Of a stretch of DNA of 64,000 nt, positions 33,948 through 45,912 are shown piece after piece (position 1 is the stretch's first letter; the number at the start of each line of letters is the position of its first letter). The stretch spans positions 186,001 through 250,000 of the forward strand of contig ML978130.1 in assembly GCA_010015805.1 (NCBI GenBank), in the 5' to 3' direction. The notes beneath the pieces are model-generated. The model was given only the letters and a program-made list of their open reading frames with translations. It was not told the DNA's origin and ran no database searches. The DNA comes from Rhizodiscina lignyota. Taxonomy: Eukaryota; Ascomycota; Dothideomycetes; Aulographales; Rhizodiscinaceae. A program made the position numbers and the translations under genes.

Positions 33948-35265
33948 TTAATAGCCCATCGGCATCCCATTCTCACTCATCCCTTTCAACGCGTCCATCG
34001 CTCGCTGCAATTCCCACTCCGCGACCATCACAGCGCCTGCCTTCGCTGTGCTGAGGTAGCTCATCTCCACGCTATTCTCCGGCTCGCCCAGCATCTGCTG
34101 CTTCGTGCCACCGACCAAGCGGCCCGCAACGCCACACACGATACCTGTGCTTTCCAGCGGCATAGTCGAGAGATCCAAGATAATCGGAACCAGGATGTCG
34201 TCTTTTGAGCCCAAGAGAACGGAATCTGAAGGATTCGAGGGTGTCGGACAAGCAAAATGATGGAGGAGACTGCGCTCAAGTAAAAGAGATGCGGGCTCGG
34301 TATCCGTAAGGGTTAGGGAGAGGAACCTTGGCGGCGTGATGAGGCATTTTACGAGGCCCAAGTACATCTTGTCGTCTGCGGGTGAAGAGATTGGTACGCT
34401 GCTGTGAGCACCAGGAAAGATGTGGCCCCCAGAGAAACCGCCGCTTGACGAGCCGTTGCGGTCGCTGTTGTTCTTCCTGCCCGCGCACTGGATAAGTTGG
34501 ATTGAGGGATCAACAGTAGGGAAGACGTTGTGCTTCTTGAGCGTGGTGAAAGTGCGTTGCTGGAGTTCGGATACTGTCGTTGGTGGTGGGGTAGATGGTG
34601 GATGTGCTGGAGTAGAGAGACCAGAGCCGTGATGACTATCGAATGAAGGTGTGGAAGTGTTGCGGTTGTGTTGAGGGTTGATGTACGCTTCTGACTGCTT
34701 CTCAAATGCAAACCCACGCTCTTCAAGTGCTTGGATGACTAGGCCCCGGGATCGGAGAGGCACAAGGATGTAGTCGGAGAAGTAAGTCGTGATAAAGAAT
34801 ATTGATCTATGGGTTGTTAGCAAAGATATGCCAAATATTGAGCGTCTGCGGAGATTTTTACATTCTTGCCATTGCGAGCGGGCTAGTGAGTTCGAGTACG
34901 CGTTGTCCAGCATCCAGGCCTTCTCCATCAACTTGCATAACAACAAAATCCTCCTCTGTGATGGAGACTTGACTTCTTGAAGCTGCGTCCAAGGCATCTC
35001 GGGCTGGCACAAAAAGGCGCTGTGCCAGTGATCTTGAACATGCCACGGAACATTCAATCGGCGTGACTGAAATATTAACAAAAGGATGTTCATATTCCCA
35101 TGGTCTTCTTGACCTCACGTCAGTTGCGTGCTCGATGGGAGAGTCATCGCCGTCGGCAGCTGGTTCGGTCGGCAGTAGAACTTTGAGTATTGGCTGTAGA
35201 AAATTATGATACAAGTGCAGCGGTATATGTATCAGCGCTAGCTGTGTGTCCTGTTCGGTAATCAT
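33948..35265 (-). CDS. CASTOR/GATS-like ACT-domain amino-acid-sensor family protein
   Basis: Exons 35265-34862 and 34806-33948 are joined by a 55-base intron (GTAAAA donor, CCCATAG acceptor), giving 420 residues. Exon 1 starts MITEQDTQLALIHIPL and carries the first ACT-like half (EYEHPFVNISVTPIECSV, then FVVMQVDGEGLDAGQRVLELTSPLA). The splice creates SIFFITTYFSDYILVP, a family hallmark. A long Ser/Pro/His-rich linker follows, then a second ACT-like half (YLGLVKCLITPPRFLSLTLT ... SYLSTAKAGAVMVAEWELQRAM). Animal CASTOR1 binds arginine and regulates TORC1 through GATOR2; fungal relatives are mostly uncharacterised. Amino-acid binding is inferred from family only. Confidence 0.85.
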
Positions 35266-38200
35266 GGTGTCAGTGGAAGGAGCTCAGGATCGTCTACAAG
35301 GAAGCGTTGAGTTGTGCTACAAAATAGCAGCCCACATAGACCACATAGCCTCCCGGCGGATGAGGAAGGAGCGATCGTATGCACGTAATTCATCATAGAT
35401 TTGGGAAACGGGCAGGAGGCGGTCGTACCAAAAATTGAATGTGCGCTGATAACAAACTCATTGAGGCATCCATCTGCACAGATCACTCTCTGCACTTTTT
35501 CTGCCCTACTCCACGAGGCTCAGACATACACTGACGTCGGGCCTGGCCGTTCAGGACGCGATTTGGGCTCCGTGCTCTATGGAAAATCCGGGGTTGATGC
35601 GGCCAGCCAACCGGCTTTGGTGGAAGGTATGCTCTAAGCTGCAGACAGGCCTGCTGACGCCGGACGGACAATGCGGAGAGCAGCAAAAAGCAAGGCGCAA
35701 CTCAAATCGAGAGGCGAGCTGCCTGGCGGTGGGAGAGAAGCGGGCGCCGAAGCGTTAACGGTTAACAGCTTCTTGTCCGACAGGCCAGTGCGAAAGATTG
35801 TGTTTAAAGTTCATGCTCGGATGCTTTTTTCGTGGAGTGGACGGCTGGGCGAAGGACGAACAAAGCGCGATCGGAGAGGATTACTTTTCCTGGCGATAGA
35901 CTCCTCGAAAGCGGACAAAGGAGATGACGACACGAGCGACCGATAGACTTTTCGAATATGTGTAACGGGATTGCGTGATATACAAGAGCGAGAAGAAGGA
36001 GGCGGGGAAAGAGGAACAGATGAATACGACAGTACGCTTGAAGCAATATTTCAGGTAGCACAATTGGAACTGAGCTCTGACAAGGGCACACTCTCCCTGG
36101 ACATTTCGGTTATGCTGTTGGCATGCGGAAAGTCTGGGGAAGGCGTGCAGCGTGGGGCACGACAGAAGGCAGAGGGTATTGGTCGATAACCGGTCCCTGC
36201 GCGAGATGTGTTGCTCTCCCGAAAGGAGGATGCGAGTGCGTTGAGTAGCGTGGGGTAGGGATGTGTGCGCAGAGCAGCGCCGACGTGCGCGAATATGTAG
36301 GCCGAGCGAGTGCTTCAGAAGTCAGAGATGGAGGAAGAAGGGTGGCATCACGTCGCCTCGAGCGCGGACGCACTTGGAGGTCATATGCGGCGTCATTCTG
36401 CGCTACAGTTTCGCCGGATAAGCCAGCCGTCCACAGACGGCCTGTGAGTCTAACGAGCGGACGTGAGGAGCTTGCTCGACGCTTGCTCACCTCAAGGACT
36501 CACAGCCCGAAGCGGCAAGTAGGCATGGCAGCAGGGCGTGGTGGAGTGGAATGGCTTTGAACAGGTACGCGCGCTGAGCGCTCAACAAACGTGGCGCCGC
36601 GCGACGATGCTGATGGATGATGATTGATGTGAGCGCGAAAAGGCACAGGCCGCTCCGTCCAGCGACGCTGCCTGCCATACGCCCCTCATTAGCGATGCCA
36701 ATCGGCTTGCCGAGAGCATGAAATGATGCCCTTTCTCGCACCCAAGTCGTCGTAATTCATGCGCAGCAGAGCAATTGCCGCAGTGCACGCGTGCTGGACT
36801 CTGCCTCCTGACTGCTGCTGACTCGCCTGCAAATGTATGAATTTCTCAACGCGGCCTCGAGGAATGCAATAATCGCATCATTGCCGTCGTCAAGCGCTGC
36901 TAAGCGTCCATGGCCCCTTGCTAGCTGCCGTTCCGACTTGGGGCCTGTCACGCCTCGTGATATCAGTTCCCAAGGCTCGGGCGGACAGGATACACACATC
37001 CATCGGAGCAAACTCCTCCATATTGTCGAGCAGGCGTCGCTACGATATTGGCTGCGAACACGTTGCTCAAGGGCCAGGTTGAGCTGCAGGAGGGAGCTCC
37101 CGTTGCCTGCATATCAACTCTCGTGCAGCGGGAGGCGGACATTTTCCAACCGTGCTGCTGGCGTTCTCTCCAGCATCGGAGTGGGCAGAGGAGAAGATCG
37201 CAGCCTCTTCGAGTGATGCCGATATCTAGGAACACGCATCTCGATCGACTTTCAACGGTTCCTCGCCGGCAACGCTGAAGGTTATGCTGTGGAACGTACT
37301 ATTCCATCACCATGCAGTGCGTTGCGCCGCAGATACCGCAGTGGACAAGCAAGATAGCAGCGCGAGCTCGCCTCGCCATCCTCTCCCTCGTGTCTTCGCT
37401 TGACATGATCGATGGACGCCGCGACTCCTTCGCGAACACAAGGAGAAGCGTCACAGCTGCCACGGAAACGCCGCTGACGGGTGCAATGCTGTTTCATTCG
37501 TCTTTCGGCTTCACGAGCGATGGCCCCGCAAGTGCCTGCTTGTGCTTGTGCCGGTGCTGCAGTTCGTGCAGTTCGTGCAGTACACGCATGAATATCGAGC
37601 GTCTATGGCGCTTGCTGCCAAAAACACGGGATGACGGCGTGGGGGTCACGCCCGGTATATCGATATCTATCGACGTCACTGCGGCCAGAAACAGCATTGA
37701 GCCTTTCAGAAAGCAGGAATGGGCTGAGCGGGCACTCCTCTATTTGCGGACATTCTGCTGGCAGGTGCAGGTCGAGATGCGGAGCTTGCGTTTACATGCA
37801 TGTGCGAACTGCGGTCATGTCTGAGAGCGGAATGGCGTCGACGAGTCGGGCGTCGGCGGCTGAAGTCAACGCCAGAATCTCGTGGACCCCATCAATCTCA
37901 TGCTCCTTCCGGTACGTATCTCCATCGCAAGGTTGGAAATTTCAATTCCATCGTCAGATCCCTTTTCATTGCGGATGTTGCCCACGAGTGCGTGGCGTGA
38001 CTACGGGATGTCATCGGCCGCCTCCAGAGTCTCACTCGATGAAGGATCGAAGTATCAAATTGATGTAGAAGCAATCACAATCCCCAGGTAGATTCTCTGT
38101 TTTCAATCTATCTCACTTCGAAAGCCCCAATTCGACATTTGCGGCCGAGTCTTATTCTCAACCAACACACTCATACTTCTGTCATTGCGATTTCATCCAT

Positions 38201-40159
38201 CTCACTCTCGAAAAGTCGATTATTGCTGCCCCGGCTTGTTTGAGCTGACAGTGTGACGAGCTTCGGGACTTATCATCCTGCCAAATTTAGGATACATTTG
38301 TTATGAAGTATTGATCTGATCAGAACCTAGGGTGATGAGATTGCGCTTCCAATTAATGTAGCGCGGAAGTCACTGCTTATACGACACTATAAAGCTCCAC
38401 TTCGATGTCTTGAAGATATGGTTCCTCAGGGATGTCCGCTGTCGCGCTCTCTATCATCGTTCGAGCAGCTCTCCCAGCGAGGCTCCTCCCACTAGTGGGG
38501 TAGATTCGCTGCGTAGGAAAGTACACGTTCTCGCTAGAAATGTTCAGCATTTGGCAACAGTCGTGCATGTCACTATCATACGACCGACGATGATAGCCTT
38601 CATATGCCGAGGGTCAGCTGTCGCCAGCCGTGACAGAGTTAAGTCCAACAGACAAGATAGGCAGAGTACCGCGAGTGTGATGTGCAGCACAGATCATTCA
38701 CACCCAAATTCCATGGCCATTCTACGAGACGTTCAAAGCGTGTGCGAGACGAACTGTGTAGTACGCACGCGTCGGGAAATTAACCACATACGTCTTAGCA
38801 GTCTGTAAACATATCGGAGATTTCAGGGGCGGTACAATCCTGTATGAAGAAACTGTCTCCATTATATAAGGCTTTCGCTATGATTGGTAGTAGAGCAAAG
38901 CGGAAAGGTCCCAGATCTCGCGAGAGGGAGTTTGAATGTTTGAGGAAAGATCTGAAGTACTACTGTGAGTTTCGCATATATTATAAGAATTGTCTGATGG
39001 CGGTCCGTTCGCTATCACGATGATGTCGCTGCATTAAGTATACTGACCTATCTACACCGGTTAGCGATGATGCCGATGTGACGATGTCCATTGGCAAGCT
39101 TACGCAGACACCATTGTGTAATTGATGAGGAGCTCCATCATCCCTTGAGATTGATGGTACTAGCCTATTTGAGATAAAATCTTCTTCGAAATTCGCCGTA
39201 TGCCTAACAGTGAATCGCCATTATTAAGTGCTGTCATCCTTGCTTGCTGCCGCCTTGCGAAGTTCAAGCTCGATCCAAGCTAGAAAAGAAACGAAGAGTT
39301 GAAGAAACGGATCGCTAACCACTATGTTTGACAAACATTCTAAGTAGACTTGACATTCAATTGATTATGGACGTAGGAAACGACACTGACAGCAGATACG
39401 GGGTTGTCCATTGACACAGTTCGAGACAGCACGACGGTGACAAAAAGTTTTGCCGCGGCTGTTGAGGCACCGAACAGTTGGGATATCGCAACTTTACCAC
39501 CGCATCGAACATCGTTCGTTATATCGCTCGACGGTGTTGCAATGGACCTCTTGCGAGCTCTCATTTAGCTCAGTCGAAATTCAAGCAAATGCATGGACCA
39601 AGAATAAAGTCCCTTTGTCCGATTGAGAATGAGTATGCAATCTATGGATCAGCGCATCAGTTTTCAACTTCTCAAACAAGTAACTATGTCCATGCTGTCC
39701 GTGTCATTCGCGCATCGGCAATCCCGAAAAGTCGAAGCCCATACTGGAGCCCTGGCCCCTGCATTTTTCGAAGATTGGGGCTTTTATTCGTGCAGGAGAT
39801 CTGGGTTGTATGGGAATCTTATCTTAATGCGGAACTGCTTCCACAGGTTCCCACCTTCACGCGCACGCGCACGCGACAATTAACGCAGACCACTTCTTGA
39901 CCTATATCGCTATTAGAACAAGATACCTCTTAGAAAATAAAATTTACATTAGGTACATCTATCTTGATATTGGAGAAGGCGACGTGACGTCCTGACAACA
40001 TCATCGAGCAGGCTTATCTTACCTTGGCCCTGAATCATGCAATCACGCATACTATCAATGCGCGGTATTGCCGAGCGGAATTTAAATAATCTTTGTGCGC
40101 AGAGATGATTGAAATGCCACGAGATTCAATAAAATCAATTGTATCGGAAAAGCAACATC
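35266..40159. other. long stretch without a convincing gene
   Basis: The segment 35.5-37.9 kb is GC-rich, with long but mutually overlapping open frames on both strands and no recognisable domain. The segment 38.1-40.1 kb is closer to average with only short frames. A 9-base motif (GTTCGTGCA) repeats near 37560-37590. No tRNA-like fold was noticed. It may hold a non-coding transcript, a very long upstream region, or a lineage-specific gene with many small exons. Confidence 0.45.
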
Positions 40160-40456
40160 ATGTCTGCTCCAGTGTCTCGAAACCTGCATAATACAGGATC
40201 TCCCAACCCCGATATCACCTCTAACGCAAGCCCCGCCAACTCTCTTGTCATTTCGTGTGACCAATATACTCTGCCCAATCCGCAAGTTGATCTTATGTAC
40301 GGTGTTAGAGTCGCTTCCAATCCACCAGAAGAACATAAACTCAAGCACACAGGCCAAGACAGTGAGATCAAGGAGAGCTTTATGGAGCAAGATGAACTAA
40401 AGGAGCAGCTTGGAAGGTCAAAATCCAACATCGAGAGAGGTAAAGAAGAAGGATAG
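40160..40456 (+). CDS. small hypothetical hydrophilic protein
   Basis: An open frame of 98 residues starts at ATG 40160. The first half is Asn/Ser/Pro-rich (NTGSPNPDITSNASPANS). The second is charged and likely helical (DSEIKESFMEQDELKEQLGRS, then NIERGKEEG). There is no signal peptide or known domain. The antisense frame over the same stretch starts with no better support. The 3' end could be spliced onward, since GTAAAG is present at 40440, but no downstream exon is convincing. Confidence 0.35.
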   Translation: MSAPVSRNLHNTGSPNPDITSNASPANSLVISCDQYTLPNPQVDLMYGVRVASNPPEEHKLKHTGQDSEIKESFMEQDELKEQLGRSKSNIERGKEEG

Positions 40457-40862
40457 AACACACTTGACAGCGGAAAGTCCAGTACTTGAATGGAAAAGAA
40501 GAGTACAGAGAGGCCGCAGTAGATCGCTCCTCTTTCATAGCCGCGAAGAGTCAGCCAGCACGGAAATGGAATGTCGGCGGGCGCTCGGTCTAGTTCCACT
40601 GTTTCAGCATGTGAGACAGGTCAGTGGATGTACTTAGCATGCGGTTTCCAGCACTCGGCCTGAACTGATGGCTTTCTGAAATGGATATTGGTAGCATGAT
40701 CTTGTTGCCAAGCAATGCCTGCTATTATTTCGAGAGGAACCCTCGCTGTGACCCGTCTCGAAAGGCTTTATGGACTGGATCTGTGTAGAACCAACATGCG
40801 TGCAGGCCCTGTGTGAAGTATAAACTTCACTCCTTCAACCGCGAGGTGGTCGCAGTGTGCCT
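40457..40862. other. intergenic
   Basis: About 400 bases between the small plus-strand frame and the 3' end of the minus-strand monooxygenase. Nothing was seen. Confidence 0.5.
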
Positions 40863-42922
40863 CTAATTCCGCTTCTTCTGTGGCTGTAAGACCTGACTGA
40901 AATAATGCTCCATATCCTTGATGTCCTCGAGATCGCCGAGATACGAGACATGCTGATCTGGCCTGAGCACTGCAATGCAACCCTTGTCCTTATTGACACC
41001 CCACTCTTCATATGCATCACTGAACTCTCCTTCCACGCCTTGGTCGTTGTTCGAGAAGCATTTCCAATAGTCGTATCCGAGTTTCGGATCGAATGGGTGA
41101 AGTATCTCGGGGAGATCTAGTAACTCGACTTTTTCCCGAGGTGCGGCATGGATCATCAAGATTTCAATAACCGCGTCGTTTTTTGCGTTGTTGGGTGTGT
41201 ATGCGTACACAAATGATGATGGATTGGCGAGGTATTCGCACAGACTTTCCAAACGGGACATCTGCGCAGGCTTGCTGATATCGCCGGCGAGCACTAGCAG
41301 CCGCCAGCGGCCATCGGATCGCAGTATCGAGTGCACATGCACGATGCTTGCTTCGGCTTGATTTATAACCAGATGTGATGGGAGTCGTTGACCAACGATG
41401 ATCTTGCGAGATACCGATTGCTTCGAGAAGAGCTGTGCTCGAGCTGCTTTGTCGGAGCCATTTTGCGACTCAGGCGTAGATGGGTTTCTTTCGTGCGTGT
41501 CAGGCACCAAGATGTTAGGACCATATTCCACGCTGACACCGCTAAGGAACCTCTGGAACTGTCCGCGGAACTTGTTGTAATTGCGCGCATCCTTGCCTGG
41601 CCCCGCTGCATAAAATTCGCTCATCTTATGATCCATATCCATTAGCTTTTCTGCCACTGCCTCTCGTTCAGCATTATATGTGCTGAGAACTCTTGGCTGG
41701 GCGATGCCCTTAACAACTTGTCCGATTTTCCAGACCAGGTTGTACGTATCTTGGACAGAAACGTTCATTCCAGCGCCCATTGTGGGTGAGTGCGTATGGA
41801 CGGCGTCGCCGGCCAGAAAGATGCGTTCATTTAGGTCGAACTGTGAAGCAAATCGCTGGCCTATTGTGTATACGGACCACCAGTCACAAAAGTCATAGTC
41901 GAGTTTGTATGGACTAAGGATCTCTGATGCCTTGTCCGCAATTGTACGTGGGGTGATCTTTTCAGTGTCGAGCTCATCTCCGCTACTGCCGGTCTCGCCT
42001 AGTTGAACGTAAAAACGGACAAGGCGGCCTTCGCGAGGGATGGTCATTAGGCTGCCAGTGTTTGTGGAATGTATTGCACATGAAGTTCGTACGTCGGCTG
42101 CTGGTATTAGCTTCTGTTTAAGGACTCCATCATCATCTCGCTTACGAAAGTCTGTTATTGGAATAATGTCAATGACGCCAAAATGTCGTCTTGTTTTACC
42201 ATCCCCCATCTCCAGACCAAGCTGTTGTCTAGTCCAGCTGTGGCCACCATCGGTACCAAGCAGGTACTTGGTTTTGATGAATTCCGTTTCAGGTAACTCC
42301 ACTGAGACAATTAGCAGAATTCCTGTAACGCAAACGGCTTCATACAATCTGCACCTTGGGCCTCTTCACTGCGTCCTGAGCGCTTGTGGCTAATGCGGAG
42401 AGTTATGGGATAATCATTGTCGGCGCTCATGTCAGCCTTATCAAATTCGAGGGATTCCGTCTTTATATTTCGCTCGACACTAAGCGGGCCATCTTTTTCC
42501 AGAAAGTCGAGGAAGTTTTGCTCTATAAAGCCTTGGTGTATAGCTACTTGACAGTAGCGGCCAAAGTCTTCTTCCTTCGGCAAGAATCGTTGCGTTCGTT
42601 GAATCCTGTTTTCATCTTCTGGATGAGGATTCTTGAATAGCATCAGTATATGTTTAATACAGACAGATAGTGATATTACCCAGGAGCAGATTTCTCGAAT
42701 TTGTTGTGATGCCTTTTCAATAGGCGTGGCCATGCCGAAGCTGTCAAGTATCTCCATTGTCCGAACATGAAGCCCGTCAGCACGGCCATTCTGAATTCTA
42801 TCGGCCTTATCATCTAGAATTCGGGCATTCAACTGAAGTCGGCTTGCCCAAGATGCTGCCATTAGGCCGGCTGGCCCAGCACCGATGATGACCAAGTCAC
42901 TGTAGGATGTTTTAGCTCTCAT
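40863..42922 (-). CDS. FAD-dependent aromatic hydroxylase (phenol 2-monooxygenase type)
   Basis: Exons 42922-42680, 42631-42355 and 42301-40863 encode 652 residues. Intron 1 is 48 bases (GTAATA donor, TTCAAG acceptor); intron 2 is 53 bases (GTGCAG donor, CTAAT branch, GTCTCAG acceptor). GAGPAG (14-19) binds FAD. LLGTDGGHSWTRQQLG and FLAGDAVHTHSP are the other FAD contacts of this group. The last ~190 residues form the thioredoxin-like dimerisation domain typical of phenol hydroxylases. Such enzymes use NADPH and O2 to ortho-hydroxylate phenols or tailor aromatic natural products. An in-frame ATG at 42994 would add 24 Arg-rich residues resembling a mitochondrial presequence. It is divergent from the methyltransferase at 43939, suggesting a joint pathway. 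Confidence 0.9.
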
Positions 42923-42994
42923 GGTGGATAGAGATCTTAAGCTTGAAGCACGCCGACAAAGTCCACGCATACACAACCTGGTAACAGGTATCAT

Positions 42995-43938
42995 TGTTTG
43001 TGTATGCTGAACTCTCTCATGGATCAATGGCAGGTTATGTAACTTGGCGCTTCCGGCTCCCGTGCTTGAGTGAATAGCGGCAAATAGCACTGCAAAAGAA
43101 GGTGCTGAGAGCTACTTTGAAAAGAATACAAAGCGTTTGTGTTCAATAATGGAAAATGGCTGGTGATGAGCTATGCCGACAATTCTGGAGTTCACGTGTG
43201 CTTTGCCTGTGTCTTTCGTAGCGGGCGTCCAAAATTACGACGGACGGACAGATGAATGGGGTTAGAGCGCTTCGAACGTGTCTCCGCCGGCCATGACCTG
43301 TCCATGACATCACTAGAAAAGAGCCAGGTTGCTCAGGAACAATGGAAGCCGGATGTTCTGACATCGTCAATTGCATTTGTCGATGTCGCGATGATTGGTA
43401 GATTGCATCACCGCTCTGAAACGGGCACCGGGAGTGAGCTCCGATCTCCTGAACAGGGGTGCCTTGAGCGCCACATCAATCTCTGATGCACCACCTTACG
43501 ACCGGTTTGTTTTTCAACAGCTTGGAAGCCGACAGCGAGCACCTATGGCATGGCGACGGTGTCTATCCATATGTGGCTCACATTGCTCTGCACCAATCCG
43601 TGACGGCCGGTGCGGCTGGGTAAGTTGTCAACATTGAGCTTGCGCTGTAACTGGCCGCAAATGCTTTGCACTCCTCTCCTAGATGGGTATCGTGGGACAT
43701 GATTACCCAATACTTCCGTCACCATGGCTCAGTCTGCCTTGTCTGGCTGGCTCTTACGAGTACATGGCGTATTGAATTCATGATGGAGGACAGATATCTC
43801 CGTTCTCGGAACAGCGCCTTACGACTCGGTACTCTTCCTTTGTGTATAATTGCACCCAGAGTCCTTTGTCTGTAAATCTTCTTCCGTTTCCTTTCCGGTC
43901 TAGAGTAGATTTGACCCCTTTTCACCTGAATTGGGAGT
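42995..43938. promoter_or_regulatory. divergent promoter, hydroxylase and methyltransferase
   Basis: These 944 bases separate the two divergent genes and contain no credible coding sequence. Shared control is plausible; no binding site was identified. Confidence 0.4.
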
Positions 43939-45026
43939 ATGGGCTCGTACGGCCCGGACAACCAGCTGTTTGCAGCGGATATCATCGACATCCAATCTGA
44001 TGCTAAGAAGATATCCTTATCCAACGACACTAGAGAGCTGCTGAAAGCACACCCTCCGCGCTTCTCGCCTTTACTGCTGTGGAATGAGGAAGGCTTGCGA
44101 CGCTTCGAAACTATCACTTATCTGAAGGAGTACTACCTCACCAACTGCGAGATCGAGCTTCTGGAGAAGCACAGCCACGAGATTGCGCAGAGGATCGAGC
44201 GTGGATCTATCATTCTTGAGTTGGGCAGCGGATGTCTTCGAAAGATTGAGATTTTGCTCCGCGCTCTTGACGGCCTAGGAAAGCGAGTTGACTACTACGC
44301 ACTTGATCTCTCAACGCCGGAGCTCGAGCGGTCGTTGCAGCCGGTCCGCCCAGGCACGTTCCAGCATGTAAGATGTCATGGTCTACTGGGTACTTATGAA
44401 GATGGTCTGAGTTGGCTGCGAAAACCGAAAAATGCTTTCAGGCCAAGAGTTGTGCTTTCATTGGGCTCAACGCTTGGAAGCTTTACCCGATCCGAGACTG
44501 CCGGCCTCCTAGCTGGGTTCGCCGACGCGCTCAACTGTTCAGCGAACGGAGCGGTCGGAAGTGAACCTTTGATTATTATCGGGCTCGACGGCTGCAAAGA
44601 CGGCGATAAGGTGTGGAACGCTTACAATGATGTAAAAGGCCGGAACGAGGGTTTCGTAAGGAACACGCTGGATCATACAAACGAAGTTCTCGGCAGTGAC
44701 ATATTCCACCAGGAAGAATGGGACCATCATGGAGAGTGGAACGACAGAGCTGGGCGGCACGAACAGTACTTGACTCCACGAAAAGATATATGGCTTGAAG
44801 GTCACTGCCTGAGAGCCGGAGGAAAAGTTTTTGTGGTCTCTAGTCACAAATATGACGCGAAAGATCGCCAGCAGCTATGGCGTGCTGCTGGCCTCTTTGA
44901 GATTCGAGGATGGCACACGGTGGGGAGGGAATACGGTCAGCTACAGCTTGAGTGCGATAATTCATGCGATACTTGGCTAATTAGAACACAGGCCTTCATG
45001 TTCTATCTACACGACTGCCAAACTGA
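43939..45026 (+). CDS. histidine-specific-type SAM methyltransferase (EasF/Egt1-domain family)
   Basis: Exons 43939-44935 and 44992-45026 are joined by a 56-base intron (GTCAGC donor, AACACAG acceptor), giving 343 residues, the usual length of this family. An unspliced frame runs on to 45066 but ends in unrelated sequence. Splicing restores EYGLHVLS, the conserved C-terminus. The substrate-side stretch YLKEYYLTNCEIELLEK (61-77) and the SAM-binding ELGSGCLRKIEILL (94-107) are typical. LSLGSTLGSF and IIIGLDGCKD are later family motifs. Relatives N-methylate histidine in ergothioneine synthesis (as the first half of Egt1) or dimethylallyltryptophan in ergot alkaloid synthesis (EasF). The sulfoxide-synthase half of Egt1 is absent here, so a natural-product N-methylation with the adjacent hydroxylase is the better guess. 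Confidence 0.88.
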
Positions 45027-45912
45027 ATTTACAGATGCACGTGCCATAAGAGGACTTTACCTCTGATTTCCCAAGCTCCGCGGTGAGAGAAAAGGTTGAC
45101 GGTAGCTTTCAAGTGATCCCGTACTGGAAAGCAACAGGGATCGCACCCTCCATTACTGGAATATTACGCAATAATATTATTTGTGTATGGAGTTTCGGCC
45201 TTAGTCTCTTTCCCTTTATTTTTCTTTATTTAATTTTTCCCTTCACCGCTATGTTTTCAATTACAACGCGCCCATTCCCAGAACAACCTCAGATCACGAA
45301 AGCAAAATCCACAAAACATAAACAAATCCAATGAGCAAGAAAGGCAAGGAAATTTCAATAATACTTACGAGATCATCCCTCATGTACTTATGAGGAGAAT
45401 GTATTATTTGAGATTGCTTCGCCTTCCGCTATTCAAAGCGGACATCTCGAGGTTCAAGTTTCAACAGAGGGGTTTGAACAGCACTGATGCTAAACTTCGC
45501 AAGAAAAGCTATATATATCTAGCTCCTTGAACGCCGCGTCCTGCGCCACCATGTTGATCTTGACCGCGCAGTGATTACTCTGCGGCAGAAGCTCGACCAC
45601 ATCCAGGAAAAACATCGGTTGTACAATGCGGTTGTTGTTAACTTCTTCAGGCATTTGTTGTATCTCTGGTCATCGGGTACGGGCCATCAGCAAGCAGTTT
45701 AAGTGCGCAAGAGACTGGCAGAGGAGCATAGTACGCGCAAGGGCTCCTCTTCAAATTAATAAGAGGCAGAGCATCTACACAATGACATTGGTAGAACCAA
45801 TAACCATTCCTGATTGAATCAATGAGCCTTTCCCTTCCGAGCCCTTCCAAAAGAGCCCAACTATCCATGTAACAATCTGGCCTTGGGGCCTTCGAAACGC
45901 CACGTCTCAATC
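45027..45912. other. intergenic
   Basis: About 890 bases between the methyltransferase and the 3' end of the disordered minus-strand gene. AT-rich around 45170-45340. No supported gene. Confidence 0.5.

Noticed and set aside
34305-34320. TAAGGGTTAGGG telomere-like string
   Set aside because: It falls inside the conserved second exon of the ACT-domain gene and is explained by its codons.
37312-37824. 170-codon plus-strand frame with a cysteine run
   Set aside because: It lies in a GC-rich segment where several frames are open at once. The cysteine run comes from a short GTTCGTGCA-type DNA repeat and there is no domain or signal peptide.
40060-40090. tRNA-like string (GGTATTGCCGAGCGGAA)
   Set aside because: It recalls the start of a serine or leucine tRNA, but no matching acceptor stem, anticodon arm or TΨC arm follows.
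40135-40599. 154-codon minus-strand frame opposite the small hydrophilic protein
   Set aside because: Its leucine/serine-rich look is the mirror of the charged plus-strand frame, which has the better start codon and composition.
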